Origin: Campylorhamphus procurvoides
Lineage: Eukaryota > Chordata > Aves > Passeriformes > Dendrocolaptidae
Reading direction: 5' to 3'
Length of the DNA stretch: 64,000 bases
Assembly: GCA_013396655.1 (NCBI GenBank)
Contig: WBMV01006235.1
Coordinates: 1-64,000, forward strand
The position numbers and the translations under genes were made by a program. Below, in pieces: positions 51,314-63,853 of this stretch; position 1 is the stretch's first letter, and every line of letters begins with the position of its first letter. The notes beneath the pieces are model-generated. The model was given only the letters and a program-made list of their open reading frames with translations. It searched no databases and had not been told where the DNA came from.

Positions 51314-51722
51314 GCAATGAATAAACAGCAGTTCTAAGATATGATTTTGAAAATAAGCCCAGGACAACTATAAAGAGCAGAGAAGTATTAAAATGATTTC
51401 AGGTCCTGATCTGAAATTATCTACTTGGACTGACTCAACACTAGATTTGTGGTGCTAAAATCAGACAACTCATCTCATGTTCTGTCCCTCAGGCAAGGAG
51501 TTCATAGGAGGAACAGTTATACCCTTTAGCAATCCTGTACTTGCAGCAGACTTTCTGCAGGAGACAGACCATGCACCGAGGAGTTCACAAAGTAGGGACA
51601 AATATGATATCTGAGGGGAGAAGAATCATTTATGCCTCCATACACCAACAGTTTAAGAGGATTGCCATGTTAAGAGCCCATGGACAGATTGTACTACAGA
51701 GGGCAGCTCAAGGAAATACAAG
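51314..51722. other. Unique sequence between candidate exon and LTR
   Basis: Nothing identified. It would be intron of the candidate minus-strand gene, including its acceptor region at the left. Confidence 0.5.
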
Positions 51723-51727
51723 GTCTT
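51723..51727. repeat. Target-site duplication GTCTT (left)
   Basis: GTCTT precedes the LTR and is repeated exactly at 52602-52606. Five bases fits class III or class I ERVs. Confidence 0.85.
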
Positions 51728-52601
51728 TGTCTTAGTATGAGGGAGAACTAAGATATCTATGTTGGCCAAGAAATAATCCCTCTCCTTTAAATTTAGAAAA
51801 CAGAACTTTAATTAAGAAAAATATATATAAAGAGAAGGATAACCGTTCTTAACCACAATACACATATATATATATATCTCCAGAAAATAACCAAACAACA
51901 ACAGTTTGTAATAAACCCCTCCACCCCCAAACGATAAGGCAAACAGTCAAAAAGGTCTTTTTGGCTACCCCCCAAAAAGGGGAAATGCAATTATATCTAC
52001 AGATAGCAGGTGGCACTGTGGCACCTCCACCGCTGGCCGCTCACTCTCTCTCAGGGGTTGCAGTTATATTTACGGACAGCAGGTGACGATGTCACACCTG
52101 GTCGGCTGGGATCTCTCTCGGGGGAACGGCAGCAGCACCGTTGCCGAGTCAGCTCGTATGGGGTTGGTGGTAAGAGCAGCAGAAACCCAGTGATCTGCAG
52201 AGTAGAAAACAGGTGTGTTTCTCTTCTTCACAGGAGTCTCTGTGGTATTCTAGGGTGATCGGCAAAAGCCAGAGAGCAAAAAGACACAATCCTGGTCCCG
52301 CAGCAATGTTGGACCTGGTGTGTCCTGTCCTCCCTCCTCCGCATCGAGCTGCTGGACTGAACTCCTGACTTGCACAGAAAAAACACACAAACCCCAACCC
52401 CTTCCCCCACCTGATGCCTCTCTTCCTCCCCTTCTCAGCCTGGAAAGAGATCAGAACAAGAGGCTGGCCAAGGTAGATAACATCAGCATATGCACATCTT
52501 TTGTGCCTTTTGTTAAACATCTTTACCTACACTAAGGCCACTAAGGAGTTGGCTCCAAGCTTTTTGGAAGGAATTCCAAACTGAGGTTTGAAACTCTAAC
52601 A
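51728..52601 (-). mobile_element. Solo LTR, family A copy 2, 874 bp
   Basis: The plus strand runs from TGTCTTAGTATG to AACTCTAACA, so the element's own ends are TGTTAGAG...TAAGACA in minus orientation. It is flanked by an exact 5-bp duplication, GTCTT. It aligns with 20547-21346 along its length. On the minus strand a TATA-like run (plus 51863-51877) precedes an ATTAAA hexamer (plus 51807-51812) by about 55 bp. With no internal retroviral sequence it is a solo LTR. It is longer than copy 1 partly because of an internal imperfect duplication (51986-52131). Confidence 0.9.
51986..52131. repeat. Imperfect 73-bp tandem duplication inside LTR copy 2
   Basis: TGCAATTATATCTACAGATA at 51986 recurs as TGCAGTTATATTTACGGACA at 52059, followed in both by GCAGGTG and later by CTCTCTC(A/G)GGG. 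LTR copy 1 carries one unit only (around 20802-20830). The duplication therefore arose in this copy or its parent. It lies upstream of the TATA-like run, in the U3 region, where repeats often act as enhancers. Confidence 0.75.
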
Positions 52602-52606
52602 GTCTT
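52602..52606. repeat. Target-site duplication GTCTT (right)
   Basis: Exact copy of 51723-51727 closing the solo LTR. Confidence 0.85.
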
Positions 52607-53637
52607 TTTGGAGAAATGCAGCTTCTAGCACAATGACACGTCAATTTCATATAGGAGTTGGAGCATTAGGGTCATGCCAATAATAAATAATCAAGCACAT
52701 GCTGCAGCAAACATGGTAGTATCCATTTTGTACCTTAAGAAGCAAATCAAAAGGGAAATATTTAAAAAACCTAAGGAGATGACTAGAGGGAGCATCCCTT
52801 GGGCTGCAGAAACATGAATACACAATCACAATATCAATTTAGATCCACTTGTCATATGCTGATGGAAGCTGCACTAGAGATAACATTTTAACCCCTCTTT
52901 CCCAGCCGTCTAGCCAAAAGATTAATCACATATCCGTGCAGGTACTCACATGCATGGAGCTCAAGCAGGGCCCGTGCTTACATCCTGAACATAAGAAAAG
53001 GCACCCTCCTTCTCACATCACAGGAACACTCCAGACACTGCAGACTGGCATCCAAGCATAAGAATGTTTAAAGAATACATATCTATCACTTCCATTTTAA
53101 CCACTCTTCATTCCATCCAGTTGAGAACAGCATTTACCTATCAGCAAATTATAAGCAAAGGAAATAAGAAAAAATTTGTCACAATACAGGAAGAGATCAA
53201 TAGCATACCTAAATTTCATTATGAAGCCAAAGGAAAAATCCAGTGTACTAGCCCTGGAGAATATCAATCTTGCAGCAGTGCCCAAGGCATATTTTACTGC
53301 AGAATAGTAAAGTCTTTACAGTCACAGCATAATTACACTACCATACTGGTATTTTAATATCATCTTTCTGAAATGAAATTTTGTTTCCATGTCCAGTCAA
53401 TAATTCTGTCTCATCCCAGTGATGAATTGAGCTTGGTGAATAATTTGTTATGAATAATTTATTCACTGCATTTCACCTTTCATCTGTCTTTGAAATTTTT
53501 GTGAAATTCTGCAGGTGTGCATTATACAAAACTATTCACAAATAACTCATGCTTGCAGACCATATGTTGACAATTCACTGAAAATATTCAAACTGATTTG
53601 CCATTTGTTTGCCATTTTGTATTCGGGTAGAATTCCA
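52607..53637. other. Unique sequence, no supported gene
   Basis: No gene or recognised repeat seen. Confidence 0.5.
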
Positions 53638-54337
53638 TGTGGGTATTTTTGGTCTGTGTTTGGCCCAGCCACCTGTGAGAAGCTGGGTTTTCTCATGCCA
53701 TGTTGTGGGAAACAGGCTGATAAAGATGGTCTGTAGCCTTGAGAGAGAGATTTCTGTGTAAACTAAAATTAATTGGTCTCTCATGATTGGCTGATGGCCC
53801 TTCATGGGCATTTGAAGGAGAAGGAGAGGAGGAGGAGGATGAAGTAAACCCCCAGACTCAATTAAGGAAGACCCTCTGAAATGGACTGTGCAGGTGCGGA
53901 GAGACCCACCCAAGCACAGAGAAGTATCAGTTATGTAATGTAAGGGCCGTGCCAAACACCTTTGCTTGGGCGGCCCTGGCCATGTCACTCAGGTAAATGT
54001 CATTTTGGCTCAAGTAGGTAAAAGGCAGCTGGCTCATGTTTTGGGGCTCGCTGGCTTCACATGACAGGCCAACGTTGCCTTGGCGGGGACACCCGCTGTC
54101 ACCTGTGAGCCAGCTGAGCCTTGAGGATGCAGCCACTGCTCGGGAGGTCTGGGCATTGCATGGGTGGGTGAGACAACTCCATGGGGGACACCTGGGCAAT
54201 TTGGGTGTTTGCCCCTGGGGGCTTATTTTCTCTCTTCTCTCTCTATTGGGTTTCTTTCTTCTTTACTTGGCCACCTTTGGTAATAAAACTGCTGTTTGGG
54301 TTAAGCTTTCTGCGGTGTCTCAGTTTCGGCTTCCACA
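53638..54337 (+). mobile_element. Probable LTR, plus strand, about 700 bp
   Basis: The segment is GC-richer than its flanks and carries AATAAA at 54282-54287 followed by a short TTTGGGTTAAGCTTTCTGC...CAGTTTCGG tail, the usual R/U5 layout. TGTGG at 53638 and CCACA at 54333-54337 are complementary ends. A clear target duplication is missing: TTCCA precedes and TCCCT follows, although a second TTCCA occurs at 54331-54335. A purine-rich patch (53815-53840) and a CTTCTCTCTCT tract (about 54233-54245) lie inside. The overlapping plus frames at 54036-54534 are not retroviral proteins that I recognise and are taken as non-coding. No primer-binding site follows. Exact left edge uncertain. Confidence 0.52.
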
Positions 54338-55900
54338 TCCCTTTGGATTCCTATTTTCCCTGGAACACATTTACAAGGTGTTGCACCTGCTCATCACTCA
54401 CTGGGCTCAGTTCAACCAAGCTGCATTCCCAGTTGTTCAGAGAATTGCAATTCAAGTTCAATCTCAGATATTTAAGCTTGGAATGTAAATTATATATAAC
54501 TTCTCCCATTTCAGGAGTCCTTCAGCTGGACTGATAATCACATAATCAAACCATGACCAGTGGAAGCCCATTCAGAATAATTCACTAGTTTTAGAATTTG
54601 ATGGATGAGTGTTTGGAAACAGTCAATGGCATAAGAGGGGGAGAGGGACCAGGAGGAAAGGCAGGCCCAGAGCCAGGAATGGAACATTCAGGAACCCAGG
54701 GCACTCAGGTGTTGAAATACTGAGGCTACTGACTCTTCAGTACTATACAAACTGAGAACACTCACACCATTTGAGTTAAACTGCAACCTGAGCATGTTCT
54801 GTCTTCTGAACTGCCACAGAGCTAAGAGTTGTGTGCAGCCACCCCCAGAGTGTGAAAGTTGGTGGGCAGGAACACGACCCCACTGCCCTGGATTAGCCAC
54901 AGGGGTGCTTCAAACAGCTCACAAAAGCCCTTCAGTAGTGACAGATGATACACAGCCCCCTCACAAGGAACACAGCACACCTTTGGAGACAGTCTGGCTA
55001 ATCTACCAAAACTGGGAAGAGGGAGGGAATTGTTATGATTTGATGGGGGAAAAGCTTTTTTGGTTTATTTCTATGATTATACCACTTCTACTTCCTATGA
55101 CACACCTTTAGACACTCCACAATTAATGTGATTTGGCCAACAAAATAGCATTGCATGAAGCCAAATTAAAAATCCACAAAGTATGGATAAAAAAACTAAG
55201 TAAATGTTCAGCCTGCTCTCCAAAGTATGGTTATAGAGAATCCACAGTTCATTTTATATTGCTGTGAGTTGCTCTAGAAATAACAGATAACTTCACTGAA
55301 GTTATTTAACTTATGGAAATTGAAGTCCTCAGAATGATGAGTCTCTATGTCACATCTGTATTATAACAACAACAAGATTTACAGAATTGTAAAGAATAAT
55401 TCTTTAGCTTCACACACCGGTGTATTTTAAAAATTGAACTGTCATCGATGACTCAATATGGTCATAAGTAATTAACCACCTAATTAAAATTTAGAAATCA
55501 AAAGTAATTCATGTTCAGACAAAATTGTCCTTCACAGCTGGATTTCAGTAGGCCATGAACCTCAGCAATACTGAAAATGGAAGATTTAAAGAGAAGCTGA
55601 ACATTTTTATGGGAATGTGCAATGGGAAGCAAAAAACGTCATGCTGTTAGTGTTCAGTTTAATCGATGCTGAGATGTCATCAGCAAGCAATGGCATGTGT
55701 TACTTTGCTATGTTAGAGCTAAGTCAGCTTTTGCAAGAGGGAGATGAGGAAACATTGGGAACAGAAGGGTTTTTGCAGTACTGTAAAAGTCTTTGCCTAT
55801 TCTGAACACATACAATTAAAATCATACAACGTTAAAATAAAAGTGGGCAAAAAAGAAAGTTTGAAAAGTTTCAAATATTAAGTTGAAGAAGTCATATTTG
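54338..55900. other. Unique AT-rich sequence, no supported gene
   Basis: Nothing identified. Confidence 0.5.
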
Positions 55901-55940
55901 TTCTCCTGATCAGCACTCTGTTCTCCTGATCAGCACTCTG
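55901..55940. repeat. Exact 20-bp tandem duplication
   Basis: TTCTCCTGATCAGCACTCTG occurs twice head to tail (55901-55920 and 55921-55940) with no mismatch. It is not simple sequence and there is no neighbouring repeat, so it looks like a recent local duplication. Confidence 0.97.
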
Positions 55941-57994
55941 CATTTGGTGTGGAAAAGCAGCAGCACCTCATTGCACGGCAGCAAAGCATTCCTGGATTCA
56001 AGAATCAAAAGCTCCAGCCTATCAGGGAGAAATCAATGCATTTCAAAATACGATCAAGCTTTTCAAAAATGCACTAACAACTGAAAGTTGTCATTCTGTA
56101 GTGTCAAACTAAAGAACTAATTGAACAGTCATTACTCTCAGTTTTTGTGGCTTAAGACACCATGCTCTGCAGCAGGTTAAGATGAATTGTGATAAAAGCA
56201 ACTGAAAAATATACAGTGGCGTCACTCTGAGTTCAGGCATTGCAGGCAGCTCCCAGATTTAAGTCAAAGTGCTAGAGAATTAATACTGTCCAAGTTTACA
56301 TAGGCCTTTAAATAAGATTTGTCCTCATGAATTCTAAACCTTGGATTAATGAAAGAACTTTGGTTTAATTGCAGGCTAATATTCTGCACTTGGCAAAGGC
56401 TCTGTGTGTGCATATTGAATGTGAATCACTGACAGCATGTGCAAGGCCGCACAGAGTTCCTGTACAGAAAAACGGAGGCCCTGGTCTTACAAAGAACTTG
56501 AGGCACTTTTTCTGCAGTTCATTAAGTTAAGCACTTGCTTCCCGTTGGTCCCCACTGAGCACACCTGGGCACATATTCACCTCTAAGCGCTTAGTGGGTA
56601 ATATTGATGTCACAGTCTTTTAAACATCTGCACACATGACCTCCTGAAGAGATGACTTTATGAGCTGGGTTTTGCTAGAAACCTCTTCTGATGGGCCACA
56701 CAGGACCTGCAAAGTGTTAGTTTTGACCTCCCAAACATGCAGAACTTTCCATAGACTATGGACCACTGACAGTTTCTTCTTCAAATACTGTACTCTTAGG
56801 AAGGGCTGGCAGAAGACACAGATCTGGCTTTCACATATGATAAATATTTATTTTATTTCAACTTTATCCAGTGTTCCAAACAGTCAATCTCATAATTTCT
56901 TCACCCCCTCTCCCCACGCTGAAATAATGAAAGAATCCCACTCTTTTTAGTTTTTGAGATCTTATAGCAATTCCTTCAGAACTGGATTAATTTTTCAGTA
57001 CACAATATATTACTAGAAGAACTCTCTGCTATAACTACCCAAAGGGAATGATCTTTCATATCCACTCAAGGAGTCTGAAACTTTAGCGCACATCTCAAAA
57101 AAACACAAGCTTTTTTCTCTTCCAAGTGTGCTCATTCACGGGCCATTTGTAGACAAGCAGAGAGTATATCATTAACCTCCAATTATGTTCCGCTAGTTTT
57201 CTCCCTTGCCTTCCTCAGCACCCAGTCACCAGCCCAAGTGTGAGGAGGTGGGTGCAGGAGAGCAGCCCCAGACACCAGCAGCTGGGCTTTGGGAGCACAG
57301 CAAGGCACTGCAGGTGATTGCAGACTTTGTTCTTCCAGTTAGATCTGGATATTTCTCAAAACTGACAGATTACTTTGCTAAATTTCTGCCTGCTCATTTT
57401 TAATCACCACTATGATTTCAACCTTCTCCACATACTGTGGACAATAAATTAAAAAGAGGAGTTATATAATCAGGGGAAGACTTTATTATTAGTTTTTTTC
57501 TGATTTGAAATGCCCAGAGCGTGTCATGCTGACTGATGTTCTTTGATCAGTAAATAATTCCACCTGCTGAGCCAAGTATGTGCTTGGAATGAACATGTAC
57601 TCCTAGGTGATTCAAAAAGACCACCATTTTCCCCTTCAGTTTCATACTTTTTTTTTTCTTAAAGCAGATTTTGCAGCAGCCTTTTCTCATTTCTAGAATG
57701 CACGGACCACACATGGTTTTGTACAACCACTATTGAACGAGCTAACTAAGCCAAGACAGAAGGCACATACAAGCATTAAATGAGCTACATTCCACTTCAC
57801 ACAGATGGAAATACAAAACTTGCTAGCACACGCTCAATCTACACCGCACCTTCTCCTTCTTCTGCTGAACTATACCAAACTCTCTCTGGAGCAGGAATGC
57901 TCAGAAGAGGGGAACAGTACTTAATCGTAAGACCTTGGTATATAAAAAGGGCAAGCCAGGTGATTGTGGCTCTTCATTTTAGCCCGTGATTATT
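55941..57994. other. Unique sequence, no supported gene
   Basis: Nothing identified. The stretch around 56250-56450 is moderately complex AT-rich DNA without open frames of note. Confidence 0.5.
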
Positions 57995-58245
57995 TCATAG
58001 AATCACACAGTCACTGAGGTTGGAAGATGTCTCTGGAGATCACCTAGTCTAGTCCTCCTGCTCAAAGCCTACAGCAGTTTGCTCAGTAGTGTGTCCTGTT
58101 GGGTCTTAAGTATCTCCAAGGCTGTTCCTTCAGACAACCTGTTTCAGTGTTTGATCAACCTCTTACAGTAAAATAGTTTTTTTTCTTAGAATTAAATAGA
58201 ATTTCCTGTATTTCAGTTTGTGCTCACCAAAGACCCATTTTGTGT
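57995..58245 (-). mobile_element. CR1 LINE, short 3' end
   Basis: The plus strand starts TCATAGAATCACACAGTCAC, continues GAGGTTGGAAGATGTCTCTG and GATCACCTAGTCTAGTCC, then GTTTCAGTGTTTGATCAACC and CTTACAGTAAAATAG, all in the order of a reverse-complemented CR1 3' UTR. About 250 bp remain; it is well diverged and truncated. Non-functional. Confidence 0.85.
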
Positions 58246-61200
58246 ACCTTAATCAAACCACTCTTTTTAAGTGATTTTTCTTTAAACTAAATATCCCAGA
58301 GGTCATTATCTGTACCAAAGGGGTACAAAGGGGATGGAAAGAAGTTCCATTAAGATTTATAAATCCATATCCCCCCAGTCAGCACAGTTCAGTGATCAAA
58401 CATGTTGTACACCATGAAAAGCTGAAGCCCTGGAGAGTTACTCTTGCCTCCTGGTGATCTTCAAGAGGCATTTGCTTCTAAAGGACTTTGTCTCCTTAGT
58501 TGCTTTTAAGTAGTTCAGATCAATGCTGTTCCTTAGTCAGGTCAGGGTCTTTTATTATTTGCCTTAATGGTCAAAAAGGTTTTTAATTTCATCACCTCTA
58601 CATGAGCTGGTGCAGAGGTGGATTACAAATGCTACCTGTTTTCCAGCGCCATTTTAGAAGCAGATTAGGAGTGACAAGAAAACACAGAGTTGTACTGAGA
58701 GTGACCCTACAGATGTTACTAAACTCTTTCACAAATTTTCACAAAGAAAGTGTTTGCAATTATTTGATTCTTCTGTCATCACCAGGTATAAGCAGCACTG
58801 GAATATTAACTCTGCAGTTCTATGCTTATCAGGAAAAGTGAGGAACAGAACTAACAGATTCTCTAAGGACCCTTGCAGAGCTGTACTGCAAGGTCAGAAA
58901 TGTATATTCAACTGATTATTACATAAACTAAGAATTGTCCCCTTAAACATATCAATTAGAAGAAAATTATCCATACTAATTTATCATAATTATATGAAAC
59001 AAGCAAAAGACTCCCTAAGCAAAATATTTGCCACCTTTACAACAGGGAAGTCCTACATTTTCTTCACTTTTCTCACTATGTAGAACTTACTGAGCTTTTA
59101 TCTGCCTTTTTTCCTTTTTTTTTTCTTTTTTCTTTTTTTTTTTCTTTTCTTAACAGTTAAAGATAATCCATGACAAAACAGAAAAGTAGAAAATAATTTT
59201 GCATTAACAATTCCACTTTGTTAGGAGAGGTCTCTCACCCTTAAAAGCATTACAAAAGAATAAAAGAAATACATCTGAGACTAGTAATAAATTCATATCC
59301 CCAAGTGAGACCAGCAAAATAATTTCTTATTATACATCAAATGTCACTGAGGTTCAATATGCTCATGAAGGCTATGAACCACATGGATCCAAGAAACAAA
59401 AGGAACAAGGCCATGTGTGCACACACGTCCCCTCAAACACGCTCAACAGGCTTCTCTGGAAGGTCTTACATCTACCCACTCCCTGCCAAGCTTTTCTTTA
59501 TCTCCATCTGCCTTTCCTCTATTAACTAACTTTTCTCCCCTGAAGAAGATTCTAAGGCTGTTCTTCTTTTAAATAAAATAGACATTGCACAGTGGTTTAA
59601 AACATAGTGCTGACCTAATGGAGTTTTCTTTGGGAAAGAAAATGAAAAAGCAACAAATGTACTTTAGGCACACGTACAAAGAGGAGGCTATACAAATAAC
59701 AGGCTATATAGTTAAGGCTTTTTCTAAGCTGGGCAATTAATTTTTTAAATAGTTTTATCAACTTCTACTAGAGTTAAACCAGAAAAAATTCCCATATCAT
59801 GCATTAAAAAAAAAGGCAGACTTCTATAATATGCACAGGTTAATTAACAGCTGCATAACTGTGCTTCTAAATCCATTTTCATGTTTAAACACAGGGGATA
59901 GGGATATTGACTATCAAGACTCTCAGTCTTACCCTTAGGACATAAACATGACTGAAATCTGCTAGAATTAGACTTCTATTTATCAATTGTTGATTTCTTT
60001 GTAGTTGGATTCTTTTTGAAAAGCAGGGCATCCCAAAATCTTCATGTAATCAAAAAATCATTTTGAAACATCCCATTCAATACTGTTTGATGGCACCTGA
60101 CAGTTCCTGCCATGGGGACCTTCTTCAAGTCCAGACTGTTCCTGTGCAGGTCGACGACAATCACAAGACCTAGAACGGTTGTTCGTCAATGAGCTTCGCA
60201 GTATGCCAAGCAACACAAGGTTTGTACTTGATGACCAAATTTAAGAAGGAAGAGGACAGCATATAGTCGTGCCTTACTGTGACAGGAATCATCATACCTG
60301 TGGTGCACACAAGCTTCTTTTACTGACAAGGGAAAGAGGCACCCCTAGGGGCAATCAAAATCATGTGCTGGAACCCCTGATGTAGAATTTCCCCGCAGGA
60401 GTCCCCAGCACCTTTTCCCCATGAGCTGCAGAGTTATGAGAGCTCTCCACACACCATCAGCAACCACGGGGCAGGCCAGACAGACCTCAAGCAGGAGGAA
60501 AGTTGAGGTGCGTTGGGTGGGTTTTTTCTTCTCCCCTAAACAAGAGAGTTCAAAATTAGAAATGAACAAAGGGTTAACTGAAACCAACTTGTTGTGTGCT
60601 CAAAGCTTCCGAGAAAACAGGTCCTGAGTATGACTGAATCCAAACATTCAGGCAGACCTGAGCAAACACTTATGGCAGATATTATGCCTTATGCACACAT
60701 CTCTCCTGGTAAGTAGATGAACAGAGAAATTAGGACACAGCCTGTAGTAGGGTGGTACACACAGCACAAGTGGCTCAGCAGGCAGTTATTCACAACCAAT
60801 GGGAAAACATTTGACACTTGTTTTTCAAGCACATCCAGGAGTCACTTAGAGATTCCCACTCAGATTCACAGCAGGGACAGGGGGCTGCCAAGGAAGGGTC
60901 ACAGCTCCCCCCCATTTTCAGGGTGAATTCATACCACAGCAACTCACACTTTGGACTGTAATAGCCCTTTAACACCACTTTCTTGGTAAAGGCAGGACAG
61001 ATTCCACTCCCACAACACCTTCTGCCGCAGCCCCCCAGGCATCTTCCCCCTGCAAATTCCCAGCTGCCTTCAGGCTGCACTGAACAGGAATCTCTGCTGG
61101 GATATGCATATCTGGTGTGCAAAATTCCTCTTATGTTGAGTATATTCCAGCTGATCACAGGCATGAAGAGTCAGCTAGGCAGCCAAATGGCTATGGTCTA

Positions 61201-62470
61201 GGAAACTATGACTATGATTTACAAGGGGCCAGAGTGTGCGTGTGGGGGGGGCAGAATCACAGAAGAGTAAAGCACATGTTTTCTCTCTTTCTTCCCTTTT
61301 GACTAAAACAATTCCTTTTAATTGCACTACACTTTGCAATTATACTGTCATTCTTCTTGAATGGGTAAAATAGAGACTCCTCACTAAGAATTAAATTATA
61401 TATTTAAGTAATACTTACAAAAGATTCTGTAAGCTTTTAAATTATCAACTCAAAATGTTTCATAAATAAAATACCAACAATGGAAACCCATGTGTAAATC
61501 ATGCTATTATGCAGAGTTGTGGCAAAAAGCACACCAAGCAACTAGAACAGAACTTCCACTGCTTGATCTTTTTGTGGTGTTCAACACATTTCACAAATTA
61601 TAGACTTAGACTAAACAGCCTAACCTAAACAAAAGTATCAGGTCTATGAGCAAAGAATTCTGGGACAATTCTGAAGGGTCTACTGATAATGGCAAATGTT
61701 TTCCCGCATAATTCTGTTGAGGGATCTAGACTGACTTTCTGAAGTCAGCAAGAATTCTGCAGTGATTTCAACAGAAAAAGGATATCACCTCTGGCTTTCT
61801 AGGCAGATCTTAGCGCTCAGAGGAAAGCCAGCTAACCACAGAGGAATCATTAATTAATACAGACAGATAGCAGTAAAATTCACATCTATAGTTCAGGTTA
61901 ACCTAGGCAACAACCATATTTGAAGAAAGTATGATTCATGCAGAAGTACCTGATTACCTTCAATCTCTGCTATAAGTTTTAGAATAAAAGAATGTCTCAA
62001 TTACCCTAAAGGTGCAATTTTTCATTCCTCACAAATCCAAAGTCCCACTGAGAGCACGGAAGGCAAGATGGAGCCCTTTGGATACTATGGCATTGAGGTT
62101 AATGGGAGATTTAAATGCACAAGAAGTAAAAGGTCTGGACATAAGAGTATTTGAAAAAGAATTATAGTAGTCATAAAAATGGAAGGATTTATTTAAAAAT
62201 GGTTCGGTATCTCATAAGTTACTTTTTTTCCATACCATTTTCTCAGCTGTATCACTGCTGTTTCCACTCTCCTTAATCTTTTCTTTCTAATTCTTCTTTT
62301 AAATATTTATTAAAAATTTGCACAGATGGGGGAAAAGCTGAGGATCTGAAACAAAATTAATTTAATAAATGGACGAGAATTCTATTATTGGTTTAGGCAG
62401 CCTCTTTTCATGCTGTATATTGTAACTAGGAATAATTCATTTCAAAGTCCTTGATCTTCAGGAGCTTTTT
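58246..62470. other. Unique sequence with a pyrimidine tract, no supported gene
   Basis: A CT-rich tract lies at 59106-59150. A minus frame with a true ATG at 61164 (124 codons) is cysteine-rich but has no signal peptide and sits in GC-rich sequence (see rejected items). The patch 60110-60230 has more CpG than its surroundings, without a gene signal. Confidence 0.45.
59106..59150. repeat. Polypyrimidine (T/C) tract
   Basis: Long runs of T broken by single C. It could be simple sequence or the tail of an old retrotransposed insertion in minus orientation; nothing adjacent identifies one. Confidence 0.9.
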
Positions 62471-62495
62471 CATTAATATTATTATTATTAATAAT
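62471..62495. repeat. (ATT)n microsatellite, partly palindromic
   Basis: ATTAATATTATTATTATTAA-type sequence; ATTAATA and TATTAAT form short inverted arms. Confidence 0.9.
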
Positions 62496-63269
62496 AGCAA
62501 TTCACATTCACTATCCACACTTGCCTTTTGCTGACAGTAGGCACTCCAGTGCCTCCAGGCACCCCTGTGCTGTCCCAGCAGAGAGGGCTGAGTTTAGGAG
62601 CCGTTGCTCTGTGTGATGACCTGTGACTGCCAAGAGCTCTGCACACCCGGGACAGCCTGTCCCAGCCTCCCATGGGCAGCCTGCTGGGTGCATTGTGTTG
62701 CCCATTCCCATGGCAGGAAAGGGCTGTGGCAGGAGGATCCCACCTCCTTCAGTTGGCAGGTGTTACGCTGGTAGAGGTGGGAAGCTTTGGAGTACAAGCA
62801 TTTGGAGCGACCCTGCAGTACCTTTCTCACCCATCCATGAAAAGGGTGCAGCCTGAAACACCAGAGAAAGCACCATCGTGTGCTGACAGTGCACAAAGTG
62901 CCAGCACCTCAACTGGCACTTGCACAGACCCAGGGCTGCCAGCCACATTCTCAGCAGATGGGCCTGGAGTTCAGGATGGTAATTTCCCTTGAAGGGAAAA
63001 CCACCAGGATTGTGAGTCCAGTCCCATCACCCAAACACTTGGCCACAGTCTAGCAAGGTGAAAGTCTTCACACAGTTTTTGGCTTCAGTATTTCCATTTG
63101 ATGCTTGCATCTGCAGTTATTTATCCCAGGGGGTGTAGCCCCTCCCTGCTGTTGGTGTGAGCTGCAACATGTCTGCATGTGATGCAAACTTAGTTCCAAA
63201 CACAGTTCAGGACAAGAGGCTGAGCAGACCCTAATCAACTGGCCAGGGGCAGCAGGAGCTCTGGAAATT
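62496..63269. other. GC-richer stretch, no supported gene
   Basis: Between 62520 and 62960 the sequence is GC-rich and open in several frames on both strands at once. No splice pattern or domain is convincing. It may be an unrecognised repeat. Confidence 0.4.
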
Positions 63270-63560
63270 GTTGCCTGAAATTGGAGAAATAGTTCTCAGG
63301 ACAATTTTGAGTATAGAAAAGTAGAAAGCAGATCTTTAATTGTGATGCCTTAGGTGCACAAAATATATTGAGCACACCAGCAGTATAGGCCTTCACAATT
63401 TATGTAATACCATCTAATTACAATATCTGAACATTACCTAGTCAGTTACACCCATTCTCAAAACTGTCCCATCAGACCACTCTCACCACACTTCCTGAAT
63501 TTGACTCGGTGGTCCCAAAATGACCACCATTTCCTCCCAACCCTTGTCACCCCCATCATC
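63270..63560 (-). mobile_element. Possible LTR fragment
   Basis: AGCAGATCTTTAATTGTGATGCC resembles the complement of an LTR polyadenylation region (ATTAAAGATCT in minus orientation), followed by a GGCCTTCACAA block and a pyrimidine-rich part (TCACCCCCATCATC). Ends and target duplication are not found. It may belong with the LTR at the right edge, but no similarity to family A is seen. Confidence 0.3.
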
Positions 63561-63852
63561 TCTGACCTTCTGAGAATGGCTTCAAGACTTCTGAGTAGTT
63601 TTGATTGGCCATCTCAAGTGGTGTGACTCTGTTATGTCTTATTCTAAGTACATGTTTACCCATAAGGTGTTTTTTCACTTCACAAAAATCTTTGTCCATT
63701 GGAATTCTTGATAAGAAACATTAAACAACATTTTCAGAAATCTTGTACAAAGGTACTTAGCAAGCTAAAAGTGCTATACTTAAAGAGCTAAAAGAGCAAT
63801 ACTGAAATTTTTTATAATATAGATTTTAAGGCATTAAAGTAAGTACAGCATT
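63561..63852. other. Unique AT-rich sequence before the N
   Basis: No gene. It ends abruptly at the N at 63853. Confidence 0.5.
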
Positions 63853-63853
63853 N
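63853..63853. other. Ambiguous base at a sequence junction
   Basis: A single N separates unrelated AT-rich sequence from the interior of an LTR, so it probably stands for a gap and not for one base. Confidence 0.9.

Noticed and set aside
54036..54534. Overlapping plus frames of 150 and 117 codons
   Set aside because: They fall in the GC-rich part of the probable plus-strand LTR and extend past its polyadenylation signal; no retroviral protein motif.
60790..61164. Minus-strand 124-codon frame with ATG and many cysteines (CLGGCGRRCCGSGIC)
   Set aside because: No signal peptide, no known cysteine spacing such as a defensin, no splice or promoter support; GC-rich local composition explains the Cys/Gly content.
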